Below are positions 8,427 to 16,267 of a DNA stretch of 32,541 nucleotides, one piece after another. Where the stretch lies: contig JAPPJC010000041.1 of the NCBI GenBank assembly GCA_028820455.1, positions 1 through 32,541 of the forward strand. Reading direction: 5' to 3'. Each line of letters starts with the position of its first letter. The stretch's first letter is position 1. The stretch is from Acidimicrobiaceae bacterium (GTDB lineage: Bacteria > Actinomycetota > Acidimicrobiia > Acidimicrobiales > Aldehydirespiratoraceae). A program made the position numbers and the translations under genes. The notes beneath the pieces were generated by a model. That model did no database searches and was not told where the DNA came from. It saw nothing but the letters and a program-made list of their open reading frames with translations.

Positions 8427-9083
8427 ATGCCACGCGAATGCCATACAAAGTCTGCATCAAACTCAACCCTCAATGATACACCTACAGCCATAGTGGTACC
8501 TATTCGGTGTTTTTCTAACCCATTATCTCGTTTGGCTGATGTTTTAAATCGATCTCAACGTGTTGAATTGACACGCCGGATGGCAAAACGGGTTTTAGCG
8601 GCCTCCTCTTGCTACCCTACTTATATCGCAACCCACGATGACGAAGTAACGTCCTGGGCTTGCAAAATAGGCGTACCAGTCATCTTAGTAAAACACCCGG
8701 GGCTTTCAGCAGCAGCTGAATACTCGCTAAGAACACTAGCTGAAACAGATATTGAACGAGTAGTAATCGTTCATGCTGATCTGGCATTGGCACAAACGTT
8801 GAATCCCGCTATAGGGCCTGGGTTTGTGATAGTACCCGACTATAATCACTGCGGTTCCAATGTTATCTGCATACCCGCTGATGTGCCATTTGAATTTTCT
8901 TATGGTAAAGGCTCTTTTAAGCGACACATCGCCGAAGCTGAACGACTGGGATTACCTATAAAAGTGGTAGATGACCCAAGACTGGCCACTGACATCGATC
9001 AGAGTGAAGACCTGAAGAAACTCACCGTTAACGACTTAATCTCTTTAGGTCTTATCGGACTTGAAACTGAACTGAAAACTTGA
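8427..9083 (+). CDS. cofC: 2-phospho-L-lactate (or phosphoenolpyruvate) guanylyltransferase, coenzyme F420 synthesis
   Basis: Nucleotidyltransferase that activates 2-phospholactate or phosphoenolpyruvate with GTP as the first committed step of F420 assembly. The CofC pattern is visible: VVPIRCFSNPLSRLADVL near the N-terminus, then VIVHADLALA, PDYNHCGSNVICIPA and FSYGKGSFKRH, ending with DIDQSEDL. The 218-residue length fits the family. In Actinomycetota F420 serves redox enzymes; the other F420 genes are not in this window. The ribosome-binding site is weak. The gene originally abutted the following deacetylase gene (one base between TGA and ATG in each repeat copy), so the two were probably co-transcribed. 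Confidence 0.9.
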   Translation: MPRECHTKSASNSTLNDTPTAIVVPIRCFSNPLSRLADVLNRSQRVELTRRMAKRVLAASSCYPTYIATHDDEVTSWACKIGVPVILVKHPGLSAAAEYSLRTLAETDIERVVIVHADLALAQTLNPAIGPGFVIVPDYNHCGSNVICIPADVPFEFSYGKGSFKRHIAEAERLGLPIKVVDDPRLATDIDQSEDLKKLTVNDLISLGLIGLETELKT

Positions 9084-9176
9084 AATGCACAATACGACCA
9101 CTTGGCCACATTAAAATCGGCGGCTGAACACCAGACATAACTGAACTGAAAACTTGAAATGCACAATACGACCACT
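9065..9176. repeat. 38-bp duplicated gene junction, offset 74 bp (cofC end / deacetylase start)
   Basis: A 38-bp segment is identical at 9065-9102 and 9139-9176. Each copy contains the last codons of cofC, a TGA, one base, and an ATG with the first codons of the deacetylase gene. Only the first TGA ends cofC and only the second ATG opens the real deacetylase frame. The first ATG (9085) opens a 9-codon mini-ORF ending at 9114. The 36-bp spacer shows no similarity to either flank. Confidence 0.95.
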
Positions 9177-9962
9177 ATCGATCTACCAACCCCCGCGCGA
9201 GCTTTAGCAATTGGCGCTCACCCCGATGACATCGAATTCGGCTGTGGTGCAACTTTACATAAATGGGGAACAGCCGGCTGTGTGGTGAGTTTTTTGATTT
9301 GCACCGACGGCTCTAAAGGCACTTGGGATGCACAAGCCGATGTTGCCTCACTAATAGTCCGTCGCCAAAATGAACAAATCGAAGCCGCTAAGCGTCTTGC
9401 AGCTATAGGTGAAGTAAGATTTTTGGGTGAAACCGACGGCGAATTAGGTGTAGATAGAAACCTCCAAAGCAAAGTGGCTGAAATTATACGCGAATTACGT
9501 CCGCAGGTGCTATTAGGCCATGATCCTTGGAAACGGTGGCGACTCCACCCCGATCATCGTGCCGCTGGCTTCTTATGCACGGACAGTGTCGTAGCTGCCC
9601 GTGATCCTCATTTCTTTCCCGAACATGGAACAGCGTACCACAGGCCCGATGAGCTACTTCTCTTCGAATGCGAAGAACCTGACCATTTAGAACTCGTTAG
9701 CAAAGTGAACGTCAACGCCAAAGTGAATGCACTGCTAGCGCACGAAAGTCAGTTTGAAAGTACCCACGGTATCTCATCAGTTGATAGCACCGAAGAAAAA
9801 GCATCTTTTGCTGAAAATATCTTCAAACACTGCCGACGTTCAATCCCGAAAGCTGGTCCTATGACTCACACCTCCCCTAAAACCGACAATACTACAACAT
9901 CTTCTGCGCCACACGCAGATGAGGTGCACGCGGAAGCTTTCAAACGTATGACAGGCCTCTAA
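9159..9962 (+). CDS. PIG-L (LmbE-type) zinc-dependent N-deacetylase
   Basis: Member of the PIG-L family, which removes acetyl groups from N-acetylglucosamine-type sugars; actinobacterial members act in mycothiol synthesis or detoxification (MshB, Mca). AHPDD (20-24) supplies the zinc ligands His21 and Asp24, and HPDH (130-133) the third ligand, His133. Length (267) is slightly below typical MshB. Residues ~229-255 form a Ser/Thr/Pro/His-rich stretch before the end AFKRMTGL, probably a low-complexity insertion. The substrate cannot be told from sequence, so I give no symbol. The start lies in the second copy of a duplicated junction; the ribosome-binding site is weak. Confidence 0.9.
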   Translation: MHNTTTIDLPTPARALAIGAHPDDIEFGCGATLHKWGTAGCVVSFLICTDGSKGTWDAQADVASLIVRRQNEQIEAAKRLAAIGEVRFLGETDGELGVDRNLQSKVAEIIRELRPQVLLGHDPWKRWRLHPDHRAAGFLCTDSVVAARDPHFFPEHGTAYHRPDELLLFECEEPDHLELVSKVNVNAKVNALLAHESQFESTHGISSVDSTEEKASFAENIFKHCRRSIPKAGPMTHTSPKTDNTTTSSAPHADEVHAEAFKRMTGL

Positions 9963-10034
9963 AAGAGTTCCATTGGTCTTACGACTGTGGTACCAGTATC
10001 GCGAGAGCTTCTAAACGTATGACAGGCCTCTAAA
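9935..10034. repeat. 29-bp duplicated gene end, offset 71 bp (deacetylase 3' end)
   Basis: The segment AGCTTTCAAACGTATGACAG and on through the stop codon (9935-9963) recurs at 10006-10034 with two mismatches in 29. The second copy repeats the last codons and TAA of the deacetylase gene outside it. The 42-bp spacer matches neither flank. Confidence 0.9.
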
Positions 10035-10126
10035 GGCTAGCTTAAGAGCTGTTGAGATCAGCCCAACCTACCAATAAAGACTTGCTACAGTTCTATCTTC
10101 GCAACTCAAAACCAGTCCACTTGAAA

Positions 10127-11101
10127 TCAGGGAGGGTCGACTGCGAGCCTAATAGCGTTGGGTACCACAGAAGCTGTGACAGGCAGGCAGCCTATGAGCT
10201 CACCATCCCCACCGAGTTGATACTGTGCATGCTCATGCCTGGCAAGGTCTTTACCTGAGCGATCTTTGCAAAAAGAGTTTTTGCTGACGTTTTCGATGGT
10301 TATCTGTTTACCTTTAAAAGTGTGTACCTTGGGATGGTGAATGTGTGAGCCATTGAACACGGTAGGTAGCATACGCAGCAGCAATCTTCGGCTTGCATCT
10401 GCTACAACCACCAGTTCAAGCATTCCATCACAGGGATCTGCTGTAGGGCTTACAGCCATTCCCCCTCCAAAAGTGCAGGTGTTTGCCAAAACCCAGAATG
10501 TTGTGACGATTTCGTGTCGCTGATTATCTACTGTGAAAGCAAGCGGAGTATGACGTAGCTGAGGCACTGTCAGCAAAGTGGCTACAACATAACGGCTTTT
10601 GTCTAGTATGAACCGTAGACGTTCAGCTCGGGTGTTGACGTCTACACTGAAGCCGCCTGTAATGCTCGACGCTACCCATGATGTTTCGTTGCTTCTGCTT
10701 TCGATGCTGTCTATTTTGATTGCGTCGAACAGGTGTGAAGCACCTAAAGCCCTTTTCACCGCTTGTTCAGTGGTAAGGCGATGCAAACCGAAAGTACTGG
10801 CAAAATCGTTTCCTGTTCCTGCAGGCACAATACCCAAAACCGTGTCAGACTCTGCCACAGCCTGCAGGGCAACATTTACAGTGCCGTCACCCCCTACAAC
10901 CAATAAACGTTTCGCGCCAGCTGCTACTGCATTTCTAGCGGCTTGCAAAGAATCCTTGACATCCCGATTGCTGATGTTCTTGGTATTCTGTCCTGTTGCT
11001 GCAATAGCTTTTTGTACAATTTCAGCAACCGCGGTCGCTTTGTTTCCACGTTTGCCACTTCTAGGGCTTACCAGCAAATACACTGTGCTCATAGTACTCA
11101 C
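10127..11101 (-). CDS. Diacylglycerol kinase family lipid kinase
   Basis: ATP-dependent lipid kinase of the DAGK catalytic family, probably phosphorylating diacylglycerol (recycling it to phosphatidic acid) or a related lipid. GGDGT (70-74) and PAGTGNDF (93-100) are the nucleotide-binding signatures. The 324-residue length fits bacterial DgkB/YegS-like proteins. The GTG start at 11101 overlaps the ispF stop (GTGA), indicating translational coupling; an ATG at 11092 is an alternative, and the two form a small repeat (MST-MST). It is third in the run ispD-ispF-kinase. The exact lipid substrate is not deducible. Confidence 0.88.
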   Translation of the reverse strand: MSTMSTVYLLVSPRSGKRGNKATAVAEIVQKAIAATGQNTKNISNRDVKDSLQAARNAVAAGAKRLLVVGGDGTVNVALQAVAESDTVLGIVPAGTGNDFASTFGLHRLTTEQAVKRALGASHLFDAIKIDSIESRSNETSWVASSITGGFSVDVNTRAERLRFILDKSRYVVATLLTVPQLRHTPLAFTVDNQRHEIVTTFWVLANTCTFGGGMAVSPTADPCDGMLELVVVADASRRLLLRMLPTVFNGSHIHHPKVHTFKGKQITIENVSKNSFCKDRSGKDLARHEHAQYQLGGDGELIGCLPVTASVVPNAIRLAVDPP

Positions 11102-11598
11102 AGCGGGGATTCAGATGATACCAGCGCAACTGCCCAAGCTGCCACACCTTCGTTGCGGCCCAAAGCTCCTACACCTTCACTACGACGGCCTGCAACGGTA
11201 ACCGGTGCTGCAACTGCTTTACTTAGACGTTTTTGTATAACTTCTCGTTTAGATGCGATCTTGGGATCATCCAAAACGACTATGCATGAAACATTGATTA
11301 CCCGCCAACCTGCGTCTCGTAAAGCCATAGCCGCTTTTTTCAGTAGTTCAACACTGTCAGCACCAGCTAATGACGGGGCATTATCAGGGAACATACTGCC
11401 AATATCGCCAAGACCAGCAGCCAGAAGTATCGCATCAGTGCATGCATGAGATATCACGTCAGCGTCTGAATGTCCTTGTAATCCTCGATGCTCAGGAAAG
11501 TGTTCTCCACCCAACACTAGCACCCTGTTAGGATCATCGCTGTAACGATGCACATCAAATCCTTGTCCTACACGCAAATCATTTACATTTGCAGCCAT
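11098..11598 (-). CDS. ispF: 2-C-methyl-D-erythritol 2,4-cyclodiphosphate synthase
   Basis: Fifth enzyme of the MEP isoprenoid pathway, forming the cyclic diphosphate with release of CMP. GQGFDVHRY (11-19) holds the metal ligands Asp15 and His17; GHSDADVISHACTDAILLAA begins at about residue 42 and carries the third histidine; FPD and GRNEGVAAWA follow. The 166-residue length is normal. The ATG is at 11598 with GGTGAGGTG about six bases upstream; this ribosome-binding site lies inside the duplicated ispD-ispF junction. It overlaps the downstream lipid-kinase gene by four bases. Identification is secure. Confidence 0.96.
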   Translation of the reverse strand: MAANVNDLRVGQGFDVHRYSDDPNRVLVLGGEHFPEHRGLQGHSDADVISHACTDAILLAAGLGDIGSMFPDNAPSLAGADSVELLKKAAMALRDAGWRVINVSCIVVLDDPKIASKREVIQKRLSKAVAAPVTVAGRRSEGVGALGRNEGVAAWAVALVSSESPL

Positions 11599-11599
11599 T

Positions 11600-11826
11600 G
11601 CAACACCTCACCTACCAATTTGAATCTACAGCCTGTCGTTGGTGTTGGTATGGGTTTTGATGTGGAACGTATTGCAACAACTCACCTACCAACTTGAATC
11701 TACAACAAATCCGCTGTGCCGCTAGAAGCTTTAATGAGTGCTTCTGCAACAACTCACCTACCAACTTGAATCTACAACAAATCCGCTGTGCCGCTAGAAG
11801 CTTTAATGAGTGCTTCTGCAACAACT
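11600..11826. repeat. Tandem junction repeat between ispD and ispF (offsets 74, 72, 72 bp)
   Basis: Copies of a unit beginning GCAACAACTCACCTACCAAC start at 11600 (31 bp, two mismatches), 11674, 11746 and 11818 (only 9 bp). The units 11674-11745 and 11746-11817 are identical over all 72 bp. On the minus strand the unit carries the last 14 codons and stop of ispD and the ribosome-binding region of ispF. The 11674 unit therefore holds a spare ispD 3' end. The first interval contains a unique 43-bp spacer (11631-11673). Confidence 0.95.
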
Positions 11827-12584
11827 AAATCTTCTGGTCTGGTAATCTTAAGATTGCTATGATCGCCTTCTACAAGAACTACGGGAAAACCTGCCATCTC
11901 GGCTAGTGTGGCATCATCGGAAGCAGTCTTGTCTGCCGCGTGGGCTGTACGTAATACATCAAAACGGAAAGCTTGCGGAGTTTGAATAGCTGCCAGGCTG
12001 CCGCGGTCAACAGTACTCCCTGAGCGCATTCTTATGCTGTCCACGATATCCACTGCAGGTACTGCCACATCCGCGCCTCGAAGCACGGCACTTATCACCC
12101 GTTGGTAGAGATTACCATCGGCTAGAGGGCGAGCTCCATCATGTACAAGTACTACTTTTGCATTTTTAGGCACTTGCTTCAAACCACATCGCACCGACTG
12201 CGACCTAGTAGCTCCACCCGCTACCACTAACATCAAAGCTCGAGATGCTCCAGCAGCAAGGTGGTGGGTAGGTTCAACCGGTGATTGAGGAGAGACTAGC
12301 GGCACTACTGTATTGGTTATGTCTACTGTATTTTCGCTATTGGTATCTTGAGAATAATCAATATTCTGCAAATGGTTGACATCGCTCATATTGCCCGATG
12401 TAACTTTTGTTGTCACTGAATTCACGTATTCCTCAGCCACAACCAATACCACCCCATCAGATTGACTGGCTGCTACCTGCAACGACCAATCGATAACTGG
12501 ACGTCCAGCAAGGTCGGCGAATTGTTTGGGGCCACCAAAGCGTGATCCCGAGCCAGCAGCCACAATTATTACCCAAATACCCAT
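11772..12584 (-). CDS. ispD: 2-C-methyl-D-erythritol 4-phosphate cytidylyltransferase with a ~60-residue insertion
   Basis: Transfers CMP from CTP to methylerythritol phosphate in the MEP isoprenoid pathway. AAGSGSRFGGPKQF (9-22) binds CTP; VAGGATRSQSV (121-131), VLVHDGARP (145-153), AVPAVDIVDSI (174-184), IQTPQAF (200-206) and NLKITRPEDL (244-253) are all family blocks. At 270 residues it is about 40 longer than most bacterial IspD. The excess is a low-complexity Asn/Ser/Thr/Val/Asp-rich stretch at ~54-116, at the loop where the family goes directly from a beta strand to the AGG..R motif. Its 3' end is repeated downstream. It heads the run ispD-ispF-lipid kinase. Confidence 0.95.
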   Translation of the reverse strand: MGIWVIIVAAGSGSRFGGPKQFADLAGRPVIDWSLQVAASQSDGVVLVVAEEYVNSVTTKVTSGNMSDVNHLQNIDYSQDTNSENTVDITNTVVPLVSPQSPVEPTHHLAAGASRALMLVVAGGATRSQSVRCGLKQVPKNAKVVLVHDGARPLADGNLYQRVISAVLRGADVAVPAVDIVDSIRMRSGSTVDRGSLAAIQTPQAFRFDVLRTAHAADKTASDDATLAEMAGFPVVLVEGDHSNLKITRPEDLVVAEALIKASSGTADLL

Positions 12585-12606
12585 AGGAAATTCATCTTTA
12601 GAATAT

Positions 12607-12707
12607 CATCAAACATACCCACAGCAAATGCTGCTTCACCGTAACCATATAGCTTGCTGCTCATACCAAAACATCAAACATACCCACATACCCACAGCAA
12701 ATTCTGC
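12607..12707. repeat. 28-bp duplication upstream of ispD, offset 65/73 bp
   Basis: CATCAAACATACCCACAGCA and eight further bases at 12607-12634 recur at 12672-12707 with an extra 8-bp micro-duplication (ATACCCAC). Measured from the left end the offset is 65 bp, from the right end 73 bp. The left copy lies just upstream of the ispD start (minus strand), in the divergent ispD/pgsA1 spacer. Confidence 0.85.
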
Positions 12708-12823
12708 TAAAGTGAATCTTAAGCGTTTTGTTGCAACACACCAGGATTCCAGCACCAGGTTCTCAACTACACGCTTATGCCAAGATGGCAAGCTTATACC
12801 AAAAATAACCAGCAGGAGGTGGT

Positions 12824-13594
12824 ATGTTCGACGGCTATTGGCGCACTGTAGTGGATCGTGGTTTGACCCCAATAGGTGCTTCTCTGCAAAGAGCTGGAGT
12901 GTCTGCTAATGTTGTCACTCTTATTGGCATAGCTATGGCAACTGCAGCATCTGTAACCATTAGCATGGGGAGCCTACGTACTGGCTTTTTGTTGTTGATT
13001 CTTACTGGCATTCCAGACGCTTTAGACGGTGCGGTAGCCAAAGCTTCCTGCACTTCATCACAACGAGGAGCATACTTCGATTCGGTATCAGATCGCCTCA
13101 CCGATGTTTTGCTGTTCGGTGGTGTTGCATGGTATCTGATAGGCAGCGACAGCAATAGATATATTGTGATGCTACCTGTGGCTGTAATGTGTGCTGCCTT
13201 ATTGGTGTCCTATCAAAGAGCCAAAGCCGAGTCGCTTGACTACGAAGCCAAGGGCGGTCTAATGGAACGAGCCGAGCGTTTCATAGTTTTAGGCTTTGGC
13301 CTGCTTTTTAACGAATTTCTGATTATAACGCTGTGGGTTATGCTGATTCTAACATCTATAACAGCAATACAAAGATTCGTAAAAGTGTGGCGTCAAGCTT
13401 CTGCTCAACAGCCAAAGATTAAAAGAGGTTCACGTTCACGCCGCCGTTTCAGACGATTTGACACCAGAACAGCAAAACAACGACGCCGTCGGCGTACAGA
13501 AACAGCATGGCGTGCTCGCATGAAGCATCGTGCCTCAAAAGAAAGTCATCCTCTGCCCTCATCTGACTCAGGAGATTCCTATTCCCAGCTTTAG
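12824..13594 (+). CDS. pgsA1: CDP-alcohol phosphatidyltransferase, probably phosphatidylinositol phosphate synthase
   Basis: Integral membrane enzyme joining CDP-diacylglycerol to an alcohol; the position before PatA- and PimA-like genes points to phosphatidylinositol phosphate synthase, the entry to phosphatidylinositol and PIM lipids. The CDP-alcohol signature is present as D65xxDGxxAK..G82xxxD86xxxD90, with Lys73 where the motif usually has Arg. About five membrane helices follow. After ~190 the protein ends in a ~65-residue tail very rich in Arg (RSRRRFRR, KQRRRRR), then Ser/Asp; this tail is longer and more basic than expected. The ATG has a strong AGGAGGTG site. The neighbouring acyltransferase follows after ~180 bp. 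Confidence 0.9.
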   Translation: MFDGYWRTVVDRGLTPIGASLQRAGVSANVVTLIGIAMATAASVTISMGSLRTGFLLLILTGIPDALDGAVAKASCTSSQRGAYFDSVSDRLTDVLLFGGVAWYLIGSDSNRYIVMLPVAVMCAALLVSYQRAKAESLDYEAKGGLMERAERFIVLGFGLLFNEFLIITLWVMLILTSITAIQRFVKVWRQASAQQPKIKRGSRSRRRFRRFDTRTAKQRRRRRTETAWRARMKHRASKESHPLPSSDSGDSYSQL

Positions 13595-13779
13595 GACTCA
13601 TTCCCATCTGATGCAAACTCAAAGCTTCACACGACTAAAACCCATGCTCGCAGATGCTTGCAATGACATTCTCTCACCACCAAAACCAGTTGGTAGATAG
13701 CAACTCATGCAACTAAAATCCATGCCCACGATAATGGTAATCTGATACTGCTGAACATGCCCACCATCAACTATTGAGA

Positions 13780-14721
13780 ATGCAATCAAGATCTGCGCTC
13801 ACTACCAAAGTGGCTTCTGCGGCTTATCGAAGCAGTGCATTTTTGGCTCGTAATACCCCACTTTCAGCTGGAATTGTTGTAGCTAAAGCTGCTGTTGCTA
13901 CTCCTAAAGTCAGTAGAAAACGCCGAATTTTAGTTAGACGCAACCTTGAGCGTGCGTTGGATCGACCTTTGGATAGTAGCGAAGCAACGAAACGTGTTGG
14001 CGCAGTGTTTGAATGGTACGCACGCTATCACCTTGAAAGTTTTAAACTGCCCAAACTAACAGCCAGCACTGTTGACGCTGGATTTGTTTGCGAAGATGAC
14101 GACCGCAAACTGATTGAATCACACGTGAGAAAGGGTGTAGGCCCAATTTTGGTGTTACCACATTTGGGCACTTGGGAATGGGCTGCATGGTGGCTGGCTC
14201 TCATCCCAAAAATGAAAGTAACAGCTGTGGTGGAACCATTGAACAACGTCAAACTGTTCGAATGGTTCCAAGCTTTCAGAAATAAACTGGGTATAGATGT
14301 AATACCTGCTGACCCTTCAGCTATTGGACAACTAACTGCAGCTGTGCGTAAAGGACATATTGTTTGTTTGGTGTCTGATCGCGACATTAGTGGTGGTGGA
14401 ACACCAACCACTTTTTTTGGTGAACGTACTCGCCTGCCAACCGGACCTGCTGTTCTGGCACTACGAACCGGAGCGCCTCTACTACCGACTGCTGTTTACT
14501 GGCACAACAACACCCGCCGTGCTGTCATTCTCCCCCCAGTAGACATTCAACGTCGTGACCGTTTCCGTGCAGATATTTCTCGTGTGGTGCAAGACTACGC
14601 AAAAGCCTTGGAACAGCTTATTAGTTTGAAACCTGAACAATGGCACTTAATGTCACCAAACTGGCCTAGCGACTATGAAGCTCTTAACCTTCCCGTACCG
14701 TCATCACTTAAAAACCTTTAA
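13780..14721 (+). CDS. LpxL/HtrB-type acyltransferase, probably phosphatidylinositol mannoside acyltransferase
   Basis: Lysophospholipid acyltransferase family member. LPHLGTWEW (128-136 in the numbering from the TTG at 13774) carries the HX4E catalytic motif (His130, Glu135); LVSDRDISGGG and the FFGERTRLPTGPAVLALRTG region match PatA-like and LpxL-like proteins. Set between PIP synthase and a PimA-like glycosyltransferase, the order of the mycobacterial locus, it most likely acylates PIM. The 315-residue length fits. Start is ambiguous: TTG at 13774 or ATG at 13780, neither with a clear ribosome-binding site. The 185 bp before it contain a decayed repeat (ACTAAAA..CATGC at 13634 and 13712, offset 78). 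Confidence 0.88.
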   Translation: MQSRSALTTKVASAAYRSSAFLARNTPLSAGIVVAKAAVATPKVSRKRRILVRRNLERALDRPLDSSEATKRVGAVFEWYARYHLESFKLPKLTASTVDAGFVCEDDDRKLIESHVRKGVGPILVLPHLGTWEWAAWWLALIPKMKVTAVVEPLNNVKLFEWFQAFRNKLGIDVIPADPSAIGQLTAAVRKGHIVCLVSDRDISGGGTPTTFFGERTRLPTGPAVLALRTGAPLLPTAVYWHNNTRRAVILPPVDIQRRDRFRADISRVVQDYAKALEQLISLKPEQWHLMSPNWPSDYEALNLPVPSSLKNL

Positions 14722-14746
14722 CCCCTTTACCTTCTTAGTGGGTTCT

Positions 14747-14804
14747 GATGTGAGTGCCAGAGTCCGAGTGCTCGCCGCGGCGGGTAGGGATATCGTCCAC
14801 TGCC
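14747..14804. repeat. 58-bp dispersed repeat, copy 1
   Basis: The segment matches 30907-30964 without gaps in the same orientation, with about nine mismatches in 58. Its core TGCTCGCCGCGGCGGGTAGG is identical in both copies and contains the 10-bp palindrome CGCCGCGGCG, far more GC-rich than the surroundings. This copy sits just after the acyltransferase stop, before the PimA-like gene. Confidence 0.88.
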
Positions 14805-14814
14805 CCTTAACCCT

Positions 14815-14852
14815 CTTATGTGTTAAACCCGAGCTTATGTGTTATACCCGAA
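14815..14852. repeat. 19-bp tandem duplication upstream of the PimA-like gene
   Basis: CTTATGTGTTAAACCCGAG (14815-14833) is followed directly by CTTATGTGTTATACCCGAA (14834-14852), two mismatches in 19. A TTGACA box lies downstream at 14906-14911, with TGCTATGTT at 14923-14931 as a possible extended -10, though the spacing (14 bp) is short. Confidence 0.75.
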
Positions 14853-14978
14853 AAACGGTCAACCGGAATTACAAGCCAGTCTCTATGAACAAAACCTTCA
14901 GCCCCTTGACATTTCACCAATGTGCTATGTTCAACGTTATTTGTGCGCGCAATACATAATCGCCGCTAATATCAGCTT

Positions 14979-16145
14979 ATGCGCATTGGCATTATCTGCC
15001 CATATAGCCTGAGCATCCCGGGAGGGGTGCAAATGCAAACTCTAGGGTTAGCTCGCTCTTTAAGAGGCATGGGGTATTCAGTTAGAGTTTTAGGCCCTTG
15101 CGATGGAGCACCCCCCGATGTTGGTATAACCCCACTGGGCAAAAGCCTTCCAACAATTTATAACGGCTCCATGGCACCAATAGCTCCTGATCCTGCCTGC
15201 CAGCTTAGGACTATACGAGCCATAAGAGATGAAGCCTTCGACATTATCCATCTGCACGAACCATTGGCTCCCGGCCCTACGACCACTGCCTTATTCACCC
15301 GCCCCACACCTTTAATCGGTACTTTTCATGCTGCAGGTACTTCGGTGGGCTATGATTTGATGCCACGAGCCTCACGTTTTCTGGCGTCCCGACTGGACTA
15401 CCGAACAGCAGTATCGAAAGAGGCACGCGATATGGCATACAAAGCTTTAGGCGGCAGCTACGACTTGCTTTACAACGGAGTAGACTTATCCACTTTCCAG
15501 GTGGAAATGCCTACGCTAAAAACCCCCGACTCACCTACGATCTTATTTCTCGGTCGCCATGAACCTCGCAAAGGTCTTTCAGTACTGTTGGATGCTTTCA
15601 GCCGTCTACCGGATACGGTAAGACTTTGGGTGGCGGGTAGTGGACCTGAAACCTCAAACTTGAGAACAGGCCGCTCTTCAAGTAGAAAGCGCAGCAAAAA
15701 CAACTACGCATCTCGTATTGAATGGCTAGGCACTATCTCCGATACTGAGAAAATCGCTCGCTTCAAGAGTGCAGATGTTTTCTGCGCTCCTTCACTGCGA
15801 GGCGAATCATTCGGAATTGTACTATTGGAAGCAATGGCCGCTGCAACTGTGGTAGTAGCTACTGACATTCCCGGTTACCGCAGCATTGCAACGAACGACT
15901 TGAACGCTTTATTAGTGCCTCCCCAAGACTCCATTGCTTTAGCCAATGCCCTATTAAAAGCACTTACCGACAAAAAATTAGCAGGTCGATTAGTAGCAGC
16001 TGGACATGAACATGTCACAAGATTTTCAATGGACAGTCTCGCTGAGAGATACCTCAAAATTTATACTCAGACAGCCGGACCTATCACTTCTTACCTCACT
16101 TCTTATCCTGGACCAAAAAATAGAAACGGGCCCGAAAAATCTTAG
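14979..16145 (+). CDS. pimA: GT4 glycosyltransferase, probably phosphatidylinositol alpha-mannosyltransferase
   Basis: Transfers mannose from GDP-mannose to phosphatidylinositol, the first step of PIM synthesis, at the inner membrane face. The opening MRIGIICPYSLSIPGGVQ, YNGSMAP (61-67), HLHEP (91-95), GTFHA with His118 (the catalytic histidine position in mycobacterial PimA), GRHEPRKG (192-199) and RGESFGIVLLEAMAA (274-288) match PimA closely. The 388-residue length is near the family norm. A basic Ser/Arg/Lys/Asn-rich insertion lies at ~225-245. Gene order pgsA1-acyltransferase-pimA supports the call. A direct repeat follows the stop codon. Confidence 0.92.
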   Translation: MRIGIICPYSLSIPGGVQMQTLGLARSLRGMGYSVRVLGPCDGAPPDVGITPLGKSLPTIYNGSMAPIAPDPACQLRTIRAIRDEAFDIIHLHEPLAPGPTTTALFTRPTPLIGTFHAAGTSVGYDLMPRASRFLASRLDYRTAVSKEARDMAYKALGGSYDLLYNGVDLSTFQVEMPTLKTPDSPTILFLGRHEPRKGLSVLLDAFSRLPDTVRLWVAGSGPETSNLRTGRSSSRKRSKNNYASRIEWLGTISDTEKIARFKSADVFCAPSLRGESFGIVLLEAMAAATVVVATDIPGYRSIATNDLNALLVPPQDSIALANALLKALTDKKLAGRLVAAGHEHVTRFSMDSLAERYLKIYTQTAGPITSYLTSYPGPKNRNGPEKS

Positions 16146-16147
16146 CT

Positions 16148-16259
16148 CAAAACGAATAAGAGAGAAGAAACTAATCGAAGGTAAGACATGTTGGTTAACG
16201 GGGGGGGGGTAGTGTGCGCGATGAACAAAACGAATAAGAGAGGAGAAGCTAATCGAAGG
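16148..16259. repeat. 34-bp duplication after pimA, offset 78 bp, with a G10 tract in the spacer
   Basis: CAAAACGAATAAGAGAGAAG and on (16148-16181) recurs at 16226-16259 with two mismatches in 34. The 44-bp spacer contains ten G in a row (16200-16209). If the G run has grown by slippage from four to six bases, the original offset would match the 72-74 bp seen elsewhere; this is inference. The block separates convergent pimA and prepilin peptidase genes. Confidence 0.9.
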
Positions 16260-16267
16260 CAGGGGGA

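Noticed and set aside
9065-9176. Repeat-spacer-repeat geometry taken as a CRISPR array
   Set aside because: Each locus has a different repeat and only one spacer, and the repeats are gene-edge sequences; no cas gene is in the window. It is kept only as an analogy for the insertion mechanism.
10599-11201. Long plus-strand frame of 200 codons opposite the lipid kinase and ispF
   Set aside because: It is a shadow of two clearly identified minus-strand genes.
14675-14959. Plus-strand frame of 94 codons between the acyltransferase and pimA
   Set aside because: It overlaps the acyltransferase end and runs through the dispersed repeat and the 19-bp tandem repeat; no protein-like conservation recognised.
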